Positions 8,717 through 19,658 of a DNA stretch of 64,000 nt are shown here, piece after piece. A model generated the notes under the pieces. That model was not told the DNA's origin. It made no database searches and saw only the letters and a program-made list of their open reading frames with translations. Made by a program: the position numbers and the translations under genes. Every line of letters starts with the position of its first letter. The first letter of the stretch is position 1. Source of the DNA: Allobosea sp. AAP35 (GTDB taxonomy: Bacteria; Pseudomonadota; Alphaproteobacteria; Rhizobiales; Beijerinckiaceae); assembly GCF_001295925.1 (NCBI RefSeq), contig NZ_LJHQ01000022.1, positions 91,751 to 155,750 of the forward strand. Reading direction: 5' to 3'.

Positions 8717-10072
8717 TCACGAGCCAACCCCATCCTGGACAGCGGGTTCCACCTGCGGGGAACCCGCATGAGGGAGGTCGGCCTCGAACGCCACGCGCAA
8801 CCAGGTCATCCGGACGCACGCGCCGCTGGCCGGATTGGGCAAGTTGGAAAATTCCATCACCGCGCCACCCCGCTCGAGCAGCGTCTTGGCGATGAAAAGG
8901 CCGAGGCCAAGCCCGCCGCCGGCCCGGCTTTCATTGGCGCCATGGGTGAGATAGGGGTCCCCTGCGCGCAGGAGGACATCGGGCGGAAAGCCCGGCCCGT
9001 CATCGGCGATGGTGAGCGTGACATAGCTTTCATTCCATTCCGCCGTGATGGTGACGGTCGAGCGGGCGAAATCAACTGCGTTGTCTACGATATTGCCGAG
9101 CCCGTAGATCATGCCGGGATTGCGGCGGCATACCGGCTCGGGCTTGTCTCCCCTCATCACGATTTCGAACGGCACGCCGAAGGGTCGCTGCGGGCCGGCC
9201 GCTTCTTCGATCAGAAGGCGCAAGGTCAGCTGATCGAGAGGGCCGGCATCGTCGTCCTGCAGTGAGGCGAGCTTGCCGAGGATGCCGCGGCAACGCTCGA
9301 CCTGCTCGCGCAGCAGGGTGATGTCCTCGGCCATCTCGCCCTCGGCGGGCGCCAGGCGCGACAATTCCCGGGCGACGAGGGCAATCGTGGCGAGTGGGGT
9401 GCCCAGTTCATGGGCGGCAGCGGCGGCCAGCCCGTCGAGCTGGGAGAGGTGCTGCTCGCGGGCCAGCACGAGTTCGGTCGCGGCGAGCGCATCCGAAAGA
9501 TCGCGCGCCTCCTTGGCGACGCGCCAGGCATAGATGCCGGTGAAGCCCAGCCCCAGGACGAGAGCAGCCCAGCTGCCGAGCTGATAGGCGGGCGGCAGCA
9601 CCGGCCGGTCGTCCCCCGCCCAGGGCAGCGGCAGATGGACGAGGCCGACGAGCGTCGCCACCGCGATCGCCAGCAAGCCAAGCAGCAGCGTGCGCTGTGG
9701 CGGCAGCGCGGTGGCCGAGATCATCACGGGAGCGAGCAGCAGGATCGAGAACGGGTTCTGCAACCCGCCCGTCAGGTAGAGCAGGACAGAGAGCTGCACG
9801 ATGTCGAAAGCCAGCAGGGCCGTCGCCGCGCCCGGCTGGAGCCGGTGGCTCAACGGAAACCGGATGCGCAGCGCGATATTCAGCCAGGAGGACACCGCGA
9901 TCGCCGTGAAGCACCAGCCGAAAGGCAGCGTGAAGCCGAGCCCGAAATGAACGCCCGCCACCGCCAGGCTCTGGCCGGCGACGGCCAGCCAGCGCAGCCG
10001 CACCAGCGTATCGAGCCGCAGATGACGGTTCGCGCGGCCAAACATCGGGACTGACAGCTCGGGAAAGCTCAT
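8717..10072 (-). CDS. actS: ActS/RegB/PrrB-type redox sensor histidine kinase
   Basis: Membrane sensor kinase partner of ActR. About six transmembrane segments occupy the N-terminal half. The quinone-sensing motif GGLQNPFS of the RegB family is present. The H-box AAAAHELGTPLATI carries the phospho-accepting His. The redox-active cysteine position is kept as QVERCRGIL, 40 residues after the His. N and G boxes follow: GNIVDNAVDFA, DDGPGFPPDV, GGGLGLGLFIAKTLL. The start is unclear: the frame is open to a TTG at 10141 and an ATG at 10132. The Met at 10072 (MSFPEL) gives a protein of 451 residues and best matches family N-termini. Confidence 0.93.
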   Translation of the reverse strand: MSFPELSVPMFGRANRHLRLDTLVRLRWLAVAGQSLAVAGVHFGLGFTLPFGWCFTAIAVSSWLNIALRIRFPLSHRLQPGAATALLAFDIVQLSVLLYLTGGLQNPFSILLLAPVMISATALPPQRTLLLGLLAIAVATLVGLVHLPLPWAGDDRPVLPPAYQLGSWAALVLGLGFTGIYAWRVAKEARDLSDALAATELVLAREQHLSQLDGLAAAAAHELGTPLATIALVARELSRLAPAEGEMAEDITLLREQVERCRGILGKLASLQDDDAGPLDQLTLRLLIEEAAGPQRPFGVPFEIVMRGDKPEPVCRRNPGMIYGLGNIVDNAVDFARSTVTITAEWNESYVTLTIADDGPGFPPDVLLRAGDPYLTHGANESRAGGGLGLGLFIAKTLLERGGAVMEFSNLPNPASGACVRMTWLRVAFEADLPHAGSPQVEPAVQDGVGS

Positions 10073-10276
10073 GCGCCGCGGCCGCGCCCTGGCGAGATCG
10101 ATGTAATGGGAGGCACTGAGACAACCTTTCATCGCCGGCAAATCAGGCCGAGAGTGAATTCTTAGCCCTTTTTCGGATTGAATGAGAACAAATTAGGCAT
10201 AGGGTGCGTTCATACTGCGCTGCATCAACACATGCTGCGGCGCCAAATGGTCCATCGTCGTCTGCAAGGGGCTGCC

Positions 10277-11578
10277 ATGTCGTACGCTTACCATGCCTAT
10301 GAAGCAGCTCACATGATGCTCAGCCCGGCACGGAGCATGACGGATGCGATGCATCTGGCCTTCCGCAACCCCGCCAACCCGCTGACCTACACGCCGTTCG
10401 GCCGCACGGTCGCCGCGTCCTGCGAATTGTTCGAACGCACGACCCGTCGCTACGGCAAGCCCGCCTTCGGCCTGCCGGAGACGACGATCAACGGCGTGCG
10501 CACCGCCGTCGAAGAGCGCGTCGTCTGGGAGCGCCCCTTCGGCCGCGTGATCTATTTCGACCGCCAGATCGAAGGCCGGCGCAAGCCGCAGCCCAAGGTG
10601 CTGATCGTGGCGCCGATGTCGGGTCATTATGCGACGCTGCTGCGCGGCACGGTCGAGGCCTTCCTCCCTGGCCACGAAGTCTACATCACCGACTGGACCG
10701 ATGCCCGCCTCGTGCCGCTTGCGGCCGGCCGTTTCGATCTCGACGACTATATCGACTATGTCATCGCGATGCTCCAGATGATGGGCCCCGAGACCCATGT
10801 CATGGCGGTTTGCCAGCCCGCCGTGCCGGTGCTGGCCGCGATCGCGCGGATGGAAGCGGATGGCGATGCTTGCGCGCCGCGCTCGATGACACTGATGGGG
10901 GGCCCGATCGACACGCGCCGCTCGCCGACCGAGGTCAACAAGATGGCGGTCGACCGCGGGATCGACTGGTTCGGCAACCGCTGCATCACACGGGTGCCGT
11001 TCGGCAATCCCGGCACGATGCGCGCGGTCTATCCCGGCTTCCTGCAGCTGTCGGGCTTTATGGCGATGAATCTCGATCGGCATGTCACTGCTCATTACGA
11101 CATGTTCAAATATCTGGTTCAGGGCGATGGCGATTCGGCCGAGAAGCATCGCGATTTCTACGACGAATACCTGGCGGTGATGGACCTGACGGCCGAGTTC
11201 TATCTCCAGACCGTCGAGACGGTGTTCATCGAGCATGCACTGCCGAAGGGCACGATGATGCATCGCGACAAGCCGGTCGATTGCGCCGCCATCCGCAACG
11301 TCGCGCTAATGACGGTAGAGGGCGAGAAGGACGATATTTCGGGCGTCGGCCAGACCCAGGCCGCCCATGATCTCTGCCCCAACATCCCCGACGACAAGCG
11401 CGTGCATTACCTGCAGCTCGGCGTTGGCCATTATGGCGTGTTCAATGGTTCGCGCTTCCGCTCCGAAATCGCGCCGCGCATCTCGGATTTCATGGTCAGC
11501 CTCGACATGAACGTCGCCAAGGACCGCCGCGAGACCGGCGCCACGCAGGCGCGCAAGGCCCTGAAGATCGCCAGCTGA
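10277..11578 (+). CDS. phaZ: Intracellular polyhydroxyalkanoate (PHB) depolymerase
   Basis: Cytoplasmic enzyme that mobilises poly-3-hydroxybutyrate granules. The start MSYAYHAYEAAHMM at 10277 has a good ribosome-binding site (AAGGGG, 6 nt upstream); the frame is open 33 codons further, but those codons do not look like family sequence. The length is 433 residues. The family motif VCQPAVPVLAAI contains the cysteine that serves as nucleophile in place of the usual lipase serine. Also typical are YFDRQIEGRRKPQPKVLI near residue 100 and YITDWTDAR. It is divergent from actS, 200 bp apart. PHB degradation is tied to the reducing balance of the cell, so redox control by the neighbour is possible but not shown. 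Confidence 0.95.
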   Translation: MSYAYHAYEAAHMMLSPARSMTDAMHLAFRNPANPLTYTPFGRTVAASCELFERTTRRYGKPAFGLPETTINGVRTAVEERVVWERPFGRVIYFDRQIEGRRKPQPKVLIVAPMSGHYATLLRGTVEAFLPGHEVYITDWTDARLVPLAAGRFDLDDYIDYVIAMLQMMGPETHVMAVCQPAVPVLAAIARMEADGDACAPRSMTLMGGPIDTRRSPTEVNKMAVDRGIDWFGNRCITRVPFGNPGTMRAVYPGFLQLSGFMAMNLDRHVTAHYDMFKYLVQGDGDSAEKHRDFYDEYLAVMDLTAEFYLQTVETVFIEHALPKGTMMHRDKPVDCAAIRNVALMTVEGEKDDISGVGQTQAAHDLCPNIPDDKRVHYLQLGVGHYGVFNGSRFRSEIAPRISDFMVSLDMNVAKDRRETGATQARKALKIAS

Positions 11579-11625
11579 GCCTGGCCGTTACCCGCAAGCC
11601 TCGGCTTCAACCGAGACAACGAAAT

Positions 11626-11664
11626 GCCCACCATTTCGGATCGACTGGGATGGCGGGCTTTTTT
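11626..11664 (+). terminator. Rho-independent-like terminator after phaZ
   Basis: The arms GCCCACCAT (11626-11634) and ATGGCGGGC (11650-11658) pair with one mismatch and are followed by a run of six T on the + strand. It lies 48 bp after the phaZ stop and just before the convergent antiporter stop. Confidence 0.7.
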
Positions 11665-11673
11665 ACGTCTGGC

Positions 11674-13095
11674 TCAGCGGAAGAAGATCACCGTCTGCAG
11701 CAGGAAGAGCGGGATCAGGATCGCTCCCGACCAGAGCATGTAGCCGAAGAAGCTCGGCATCCTGACCTTGCGGTCCTTGGCGATGGCGTAGACCATGAAG
11801 TTGGGCGCATTGCCGATATAGGTGTTGGCACCCATGAAGACCGCGCCGGCCGAGACTGCCGCCAGGGTCAGAGCCCCCGTGGTCATCAGCATCTGGGGGT
11901 CGCCGCCCGCCAGCTCGAAGAAGACGAGATAGGTCGGCGCGTTGTCGAGGAAGGACGACAGGATGCCCGTCAGCCAGAAATAGGCGACGGTGTTGTGGCT
12001 GCCGTCGGGGTTGCTGACCAGCGCCACAAGGCCTGAGAAGGCGCCGTTGCGGCCCGCCTGCAGCATCGCCAGCACCGGAATGATGCAGACGAAGATGCCG
12101 GCGAAGAGCTTGGCGACTTCGAGGATGGGGCCCCAGGTGAACTCGTTGCCGGCCCGCACGGGCTTCGGTGTCAGCTTGAGCGAGAGACCCGCGAGAGCCA
12201 GCAGAATGACGTCGCGCACGATGTTCTGCAGTTCGACCCTCGAGCCCGCGATGTCGAAGACGATGCCCGGCTTCCAGCTTGCCGACATCAGGATCGCGGC
12301 GATGACGCCGCCGAGCAGTATGAAGTTGACCTTGCCGTAGAGCTTGAGATCGCGGTCGGGCGTCGGGTCCTTGAGCGAGGGCATGCCCGCTTCTTTTTTG
12401 TAGAACCAGTTGTCGAGGGCGAAAAACAACGCCAGCAGGATTCCCACCGCCAGCAGCGTCTCGGGCAGAAGATGCGTCGTCGTCCAGAAGAAGGAGACCC
12501 CGCGCAGGAAGCCGAGGAAAAGCGGCGGGTCGCCCAGCGGCGTCAGCGAGCCGCCGATATTGGACACCAGGAAGATGAAGAACACGACGACATGGACGTT
12601 GTGACGCCGGCTGTCATTGGCGCGCAGCACCGGGCGGATCATGATGATCGAGGCACCGGTCGTGCCCACAAAACTCGCCATCAGCGTGCCGATCGCCAGC
12701 AGGGCCGTATTGGTCGCTGGCGTGCCGTGCAGATTGCCCATGATCAGGATGCCGCCGGCGATGGTGAACAGCGCAAACAGCAGGATGATGAAAGGGATGT
12801 ACTCGAGCAGCGCGGTGTGGGCGAGCGACGCCAGCGCCGGCTCGAAGCCGCGCAGCAGCACGAGCGGCACCAGAACGAGCGCGGCCCAGAAGGCGGCGAA
12901 CTTGCCGTAGTTCAGCTCCCAGAAATGCGGGAACAGAATCGGGCCCAGCGCGATCGACAGCAGCATCCCGGCAAAGGGCAAAGCCCAGAGCACACCCATC
13001 GAGGCGCCGCCGATGTCGCTGGCGGCAAGCGCCGGGGCGGAGAACAGACACAACACGGCCAGCGCGGCCAGCCGCGTCAGATTGGATAAAGCCAT
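11674..13095 (-). CDS. NhaD-like sodium:proton antiporter (CitMHS/ArsB-type ion transporter)
   Basis: Inner-membrane ion transporter with about 12 hydrophobic segments and an N-terminal cleavable-looking signal ending APALAAS. Family segments include VSNIGGSLTPLGDPPLFLG, the NhaD/ArsB hallmark with the GDPP motif, FVGTTGASIIMIRPVLRA, SSFLDNAPTYLVFFELAGG and FMGANTYIGNAPNFMVYAIA. These fit the bacterial sodium:proton antiporter NhaD-like group better than a citrate carrier. The start at 13095 (MALSNL) is chosen because it sits at a normal signal peptide and has a purine-rich leader; an ATG at 13116 would add seven residues. It is a single gene, convergent with phaZ. Confidence 0.88.
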   Translation of the reverse strand: MALSNLTRLAALAVLCLFSAPALAASDIGGASMGVLWALPFAGMLLSIALGPILFPHFWELNYGKFAAFWAALVLVPLVLLRGFEPALASLAHTALLEYIPFIILLFALFTIAGGILIMGNLHGTPATNTALLAIGTLMASFVGTTGASIIMIRPVLRANDSRRHNVHVVVFFIFLVSNIGGSLTPLGDPPLFLGFLRGVSFFWTTTHLLPETLLAVGILLALFFALDNWFYKKEAGMPSLKDPTPDRDLKLYGKVNFILLGGVIAAILMSASWKPGIVFDIAGSRVELQNIVRDVILLALAGLSLKLTPKPVRAGNEFTWGPILEVAKLFAGIFVCIIPVLAMLQAGRNGAFSGLVALVSNPDGSHNTVAYFWLTGILSSFLDNAPTYLVFFELAGGDPQMLMTTGALTLAAVSAGAVFMGANTYIGNAPNFMVYAIAKDRKVRMPSFFGYMLWSGAILIPLFLLQTVIFFR

Positions 13096-13259
13096 TCGTC
13101 GCCCCGCTCGCCGCATGTCTGATGGCGACGGTTATACGATGGTCATGGCCCCCGCAACCGCGCCCCCGTCGGCCTTCATCCCTGATTGCGCGCGCCTAAA
13201 TCCGAGAGAATAATCGTCTGTGCGTGAGCGTCCCGCCGCGCCTGATTCGAAGCCGCGCC

Positions 13260-14048
13260 ATGTGCCGTTTCCTCGCCTATTCCGGTGTGCCGGTCTTCCT
13301 GGAAGATCTGGTCGCGGCCCCCTGCCACTCGCTGATCCATCAGTCGCTCCATGCAGCCGAGGCCAAGACGGGGACGAATGGCGACGGCTTCGGCGTCGGC
13401 TGGTATGGCGACCGGGCCGAGCCCGGCCAGTACCGCGAGGTGCGGCCAGCCTGGTCGGATGAAAACCTGCTCTCGATCGCAAGGCAGGTGCGTTCGCCGC
13501 TGTTCTTCGCCCATGTCCGCGCCGCTACCGGCACGGCGACGACGCGGGCCAACTGCCACCCCTTCGCGCATGGCCGGCATCTGTTCATGCATAACGGCCA
13601 GATCGGTGGCTATGGCCTGATCCGGCGCCGGTTCGAGGCGCTGATACCCGATTTGCTCTACCCGGCACGGGTCGGCACGACCGATTCGGAGGTGTTGTTC
13701 CTGCTCACCCTTGCGCGGATCGAGGAGGGTCTTTCGCCGGGCAAGGCATTGGCCTCGGCGCTGGGCGATGCGCTTGCGCTGATGCGCCAATCCGGGACGT
13801 CCGAGCCGCTGCGCTGCGCCGCCGCGCTGGCGGATGGCGAGACCATCCATGCCGTCCGCTGGTCCTCGGACGCGCATCCGCCGACCCTGTATCTTTGCAA
13901 CCGAGGCGACAGCGTCGTCGTTGCCTCGGAGCCAGTGGATGCCGCGCGCGATTGCTGGCAGGCGCTGCCCTGCAACACGCTGGTGTCGATCCGGGCCGGC
14001 ACAGTCGCCTCGACGCCGTTTACGGTCGGTCTGGCGCGGGCCGCCTGA
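13260..14048 (+). CDS. Class II glutamine amidotransferase (YafJ-like)
   Basis: Ntn-type glutaminase domain protein of 262 residues. Met-Cys-Arg-Phe at the start exposes Cys2 as N-terminal nucleophile after Met removal, which fixes the start at 13260 although the frame is open 12 codons upstream. GDGFGVGWYGD, FAHVRAATGTATTRANCHPF and FMHNGQIGG are the glutamine-binding and oxyanion segments of the YafJ/EgtC-type class. No synthase domain is attached and no ergothioneine genes are near, so the acceptor is unknown. In many genomes this family is annotated only as predicted glutamine amidotransferase. Confidence 0.92.
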   Translation: MCRFLAYSGVPVFLEDLVAAPCHSLIHQSLHAAEAKTGTNGDGFGVGWYGDRAEPGQYREVRPAWSDENLLSIARQVRSPLFFAHVRAATGTATTRANCHPFAHGRHLFMHNGQIGGYGLIRRRFEALIPDLLYPARVGTTDSEVLFLLTLARIEEGLSPGKALASALGDALALMRQSGTSEPLRCAAALADGETIHAVRWSSDAHPPTLYLCNRGDSVVVASEPVDAARDCWQALPCNTLVSIRAGTVASTPFTVGLARAA

Positions 14049-14263
14049 CCCACGCAGAACCTTTTTGCGCGTTCGCTTGAACCGAGAGCCGGGTCGCCGC
14101 GACATATGAAGGGTCGCAGCCTTGTGGCTGGCACCTCGCCGCCCCGGTTCCACATCCTCCCAAAGGCCGCCGGGGCGGCGACATGATTTGGTCCAGACCC
14201 GTTCGCGAAGAACCCGCCTGAACCCGTATGCCGGGTCCAGGCGCATGTCGGAAGCGATCGGTC

Positions 14264-14505
14264 TCAGGCGACGGTGCCGCCGCCATTGGCACCGTAGATA
14301 CCGCCCGTGGTGAAGCTCGCATCATTGGCGGCCAGTTGCACATAGATCGACGCCAGCTCGGCCGGCTGACCGGGGCGCCCGAGCGCGCTCATGCCACCAA
14401 AGGTCTGCAGCTTTTCCTGGGTTGCACCGCCACTGACCTGCAAGGGGGTCCAGACGGGGCCGGGAGCGACACCGTTGACGCGGATGCCCTTCTTGCCAGC
14501 CCGTG
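14264..14505 (-). pseudogene. C-terminal remnant of a short-chain dehydrogenase/reductase
   Basis: The minus strand encodes only the last about 80 residues of an SDR of the general-stress-protein 39 type: KKGIRVNGVAPGPVWTP, then SALGRPGQPAELASIYVQLA and the end GGIYGANGGGTVA. The Rossmann half and the catalytic Tyr/Lys are missing, because the sequence is replaced upstream by the 3' end of the BrkB gene at 14546. No start or ribosome-binding site fits. It is best seen as a gene remnant left by a deletion or rearrangement. The 14049-14263 stretch next to it holds nothing I recognise. Confidence 0.75.
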
Positions 14506-14545
14506 GCCCGACCATCTGCGCACAACAGGCCGACGCTGCGGGGGC

Positions 14546-15646
14546 CTATTCCTTGCGATCGGCGGCGTCGGCACCCCGCATCCCGACCGGCATGGGCGTG
14601 CCTTTCGTCGTGTCGAGATAGGTCTGGCGTTCCGCCTCCGAGTTCAACTCGGCCCCGACCAGCACGATCGTCGCCGACAGCCACATCCAGGTCAGAAGTC
14701 CGATGACGGCTCCCACCGTTCCGTAGGTGGCGTTGTAATCCTCGAAATTCGCGACGTACCAGGAGAAGAGGAGCGAGGCGACGAGCCAGGTGACGGCGGC
14801 AAAGACGGCTCCAGGGCTGACCCAGGCCCATCGCGCCTGATCGCGGCTGGGTCCGTAGCGGTACAGGGCTGATAGCCCGAGCAGCAGAATGCCGACCACC
14901 ACCGGCCAGCGCCCGATCGCGATGAGCCATTCGGCCGCGCCGCCCAGATACAGATAATCGAGCAGGATCGGGATCACGGCGATGGCGCCGATGGCTCCGA
15001 GCACAAACAGGATGATGCCGAGGGTGAAGGCCAGCGACACAAGATTGAGCTTGATGAAACCGCGCTTTTCATCCTCGCCATAGGCGACGTTGAGTGCGTC
15101 GAAGATGGCCTTGACGCCGGCATTGGCGCTCCAGATCGCCACCGAAAGGCTGATGAGCAGCGCAAAGCCGAGCTTGGTTTCGCCTCCGGCCGTGATGCGG
15201 GCGATCTGTTCGCGCAGGAAATCGGTCGCGCCCCCAGGCAGAAAGCCGTCGAGCGCGGCGGATTGCTCAGCAATGGCGGCGGGATCGGCAACCAGGCCAT
15301 AGAGCGAAACCAGCGCTGTCAGCGCCGGGAACAACGCCAGCAGGCCATAGAATGTGACGCCCGCTGCGACAGCCCTGACACGGTCACGATCGACCTCGTG
15401 ATAGGTGCGTCGGGCGATGTCCCACCAGCCGCCGGCGGGGATATCGGACGGGGCATCGGCCTCGACGCCTTCCGCGCTACGGCGGGCGGTCTTCTCATCA
15501 TAGCGCTGATCGCGCGCATTTTGGGCCGGCCCCGCCAGGCGCGAAAACACATAGGCCGAGGACACGCCCAAAAGGGCGGCCACGACCAGATCCCTGGTCC
15601 ATCGTTGATCGCGCAAGAGTTCACTCCGTTTCCGGGCGAACGCCAT
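14546..15646 (-). CDS. YihY/BrkB family inner-membrane protein (first copy)
   Basis: Polytopic membrane protein of the YihY/virulence factor BrkB family, 366 residues, function unknown. An N-terminal cytosolic stretch of about 100 residues with one hydrophobic segment (VVAALLGVSSAYVFS) precedes the family core. The core opens with RVRAVAAGVTFYGLLALFPAL and has SANAGVKAIFDALNVAYGE, TYGTVGAVIGLLTWMWLS and the end GAELNSEAERQT. About six core transmembrane helices are seen. A second family member lies at 47694-48767 in the stress island. Its 3' end abuts the dehydrogenase remnant, which marks a rearrangement junction. Confidence 0.9.
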   Translation of the reverse strand: MAFARKRSELLRDQRWTRDLVVAALLGVSSAYVFSRLAGPAQNARDQRYDEKTARRSAEGVEADAPSDIPAGGWWDIARRTYHEVDRDRVRAVAAGVTFYGLLALFPALTALVSLYGLVADPAAIAEQSAALDGFLPGGATDFLREQIARITAGGETKLGFALLISLSVAIWSANAGVKAIFDALNVAYGEDEKRGFIKLNLVSLAFTLGIILFVLGAIGAIAVIPILLDYLYLGGAAEWLIAIGRWPVVVGILLLGLSALYRYGPSRDQARWAWVSPGAVFAAVTWLVASLLFSWYVANFEDYNATYGTVGAVIGLLTWMWLSATIVLVGAELNSEAERQTYLDTTKGTPMPVGMRGADAADRKE

Positions 15647-15727
15647 ATCGGGGGATTGGTTGCACGGGCGGCGGCGGATTGCCCGCGCGACGGCACCGCT
15701 TCAGACTGAAATTTTCAACTGAGGAGA

Positions 15728-15803
<76 letters not shown>

Positions 15804-16008
15804 ACGTCTCGTTCCGGCTGATCTTGGGCATCAGCCGGGATATCTCGGGTTCCGCGCCACTCGCCGGGGCGAGGATGGGAGCGGGACCGGGTCGCCGCAT
15901 CGGCGGCGAAGCGCTCTATAGGCGGGAGCGACCGAAGACTCAAGCGCCGATTGTCGCCTGATCGTCATTCTCTTGCGGGCAGCCTCGGCGACCCGCCGCC
16001 GCAAGGGC

Positions 16009-18622
<2,614 letters not shown>

Positions 18623-18725
18623 GCGTAGGCGGCGCGACAATCGGCGTAACCTGCCCAGCTTTCGGCCTTGGAACGAATCAAAAGCAAGCGCACACTTCCG
18701 TTGCGAGATGATGACGGAGGTGGCG

Positions 18726-19541
18726 ATGCGGCGTTGGCTGTTCGGTCTCTTGAGTCTGGCGGCAGCGGGTCTCTGGACCGTCGCTGGCGCCCAAGCCCCC
18801 TCCGCGGGTCCGCCCGAGGAGGTCGATGTCGCGCTCGTGCTCGCGGTCGACGTGTCCTATTCGATGGACCTCGACGAACTTGCGCTTCAGCGCCTCGGCT
18901 ATATCGAGGCCTTCCGGTCCAAGCCATTGCATGACGCGATCGCCAAGGGGGCCATCGGCAAGATCGCCGTGACCTATTTCGAATGGGCCGGCGGGCATTT
19001 CCAGCACGTCGTCAAACCCTGGACGATCATCGACACACCCGCCTCGGCCGTCGCCTTCGCGGAGGAACTCGGCGAGGCGCAGACGCGGCGAGGCCGCCGC
19101 ACCTCGATCTCGGCGGCGATCGATCTCGGCATGCAGTTGCTGGAGCAGGCCAATGTCACGCCGCTGCGCAAGGTGATCGACATCTCCGGAGACGGCGCCA
19201 ACAATGACGGGCGGCCGGTGACCCTTGCGCGCGACGAGGCGGCGGCCAAGGGCATCAGCATCAACGGGCTGCCGGTGATGCTGAAGCAGGCGAGCTATTT
19301 CGACCTCGACAATCTCGACCTCTACTACAAGAACTGCGTCGTCACGGGGCCCGGCGCCTTCGTCATCCCGATCCGCGAGCGCAGCCAGTTCGTCGATGCC
19401 ACCCGCACCAAGCTGATCCGCGAGATCGCGGAGATGCCGCGCGACGGCGAGGCGCTGATTCAAAAGGCGCAGGCGACCGGCAGCGTCAACTCGAGCTGCC
19501 TGGCCGGCGAGCGCCAATGGCGCGACCGGATGGGGAATTGA
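18726..19541 (+). CDS. DUF1194 (von Willebrand A-like) exported protein
   Basis: Exported protein of 271 residues, function unknown. The start at 18726 is fixed by a strong ribosome-binding site (GGAGGT, 5 nt upstream), although the frame opens six codons earlier. A signal peptide MRRWLFGLLSLAAAGLWTVA ends near AGAQA. The A-domain fold is shown by VDVALVLAVDVSYSMD, whose DxSxS is the metal-ion adhesion site, and by KVIDISGDGANN. Members of this family often sit in alphaproteobacterial genomes as lone secreted proteins. It follows cmk by about 100 bp and faces hrpB. Confidence 0.9.
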   Translation: MRRWLFGLLSLAAAGLWTVAGAQAPSAGPPEEVDVALVLAVDVSYSMDLDELALQRLGYIEAFRSKPLHDAIAKGAIGKIAVTYFEWAGGHFQHVVKPWTIIDTPASAVAFAEELGEAQTRRGRRTSISAAIDLGMQLLEQANVTPLRKVIDISGDGANNDGRPVTLARDEAAAKGISINGLPVMLKQASYFDLDNLDLYYKNCVVTGPGAFVIPIRERSQFVDATRTKLIREIAEMPRDGEALIQKAQATGSVNSSCLAGERQWRDRMGN

Positions 19542-19553
19542 GGGGCGTCAACC

Positions 19554-19650
19554 GTCGTCATGCTCGGGCTTGACCCGAGCATCTTGGAATCCAGAGCCAT
19601 TCCTTCTTGAGATTCTCGGGTCTGCGCTACGCTTCGCCCGAGAATGACGG
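19554..19650. repeat. Palindromic intergenic repeat, copy 1 (CTCGGG type)
   Basis: The element lies between the convergent DUF1194 and hrpB genes. It consists of a hairpin ATGCTCGGGC-tt-GACCCGAGCAT and a second hairpin ATTCTCGGG..CCCGAGAAT, with outer ends GTCAT and ATGAC that pair. It shares its layout with the elements at 29193 and 46016. Confidence 0.7.
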
Positions 19651-19658
19651 GGAACCCC

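Noticed and set aside
8726..8750. GGAAC-N17-GTT on the minus strand upstream of actR
   Set aside because: It lies inside the 3' end of actS, the -10 lacks the leading C, and several such eight-base matches are expected by chance.
15647..15727. EcfG box sought before the first BrkB gene
   Set aside because: No GGAAC/CGTT pair with 16-17 spacing is present, unlike the second copy.
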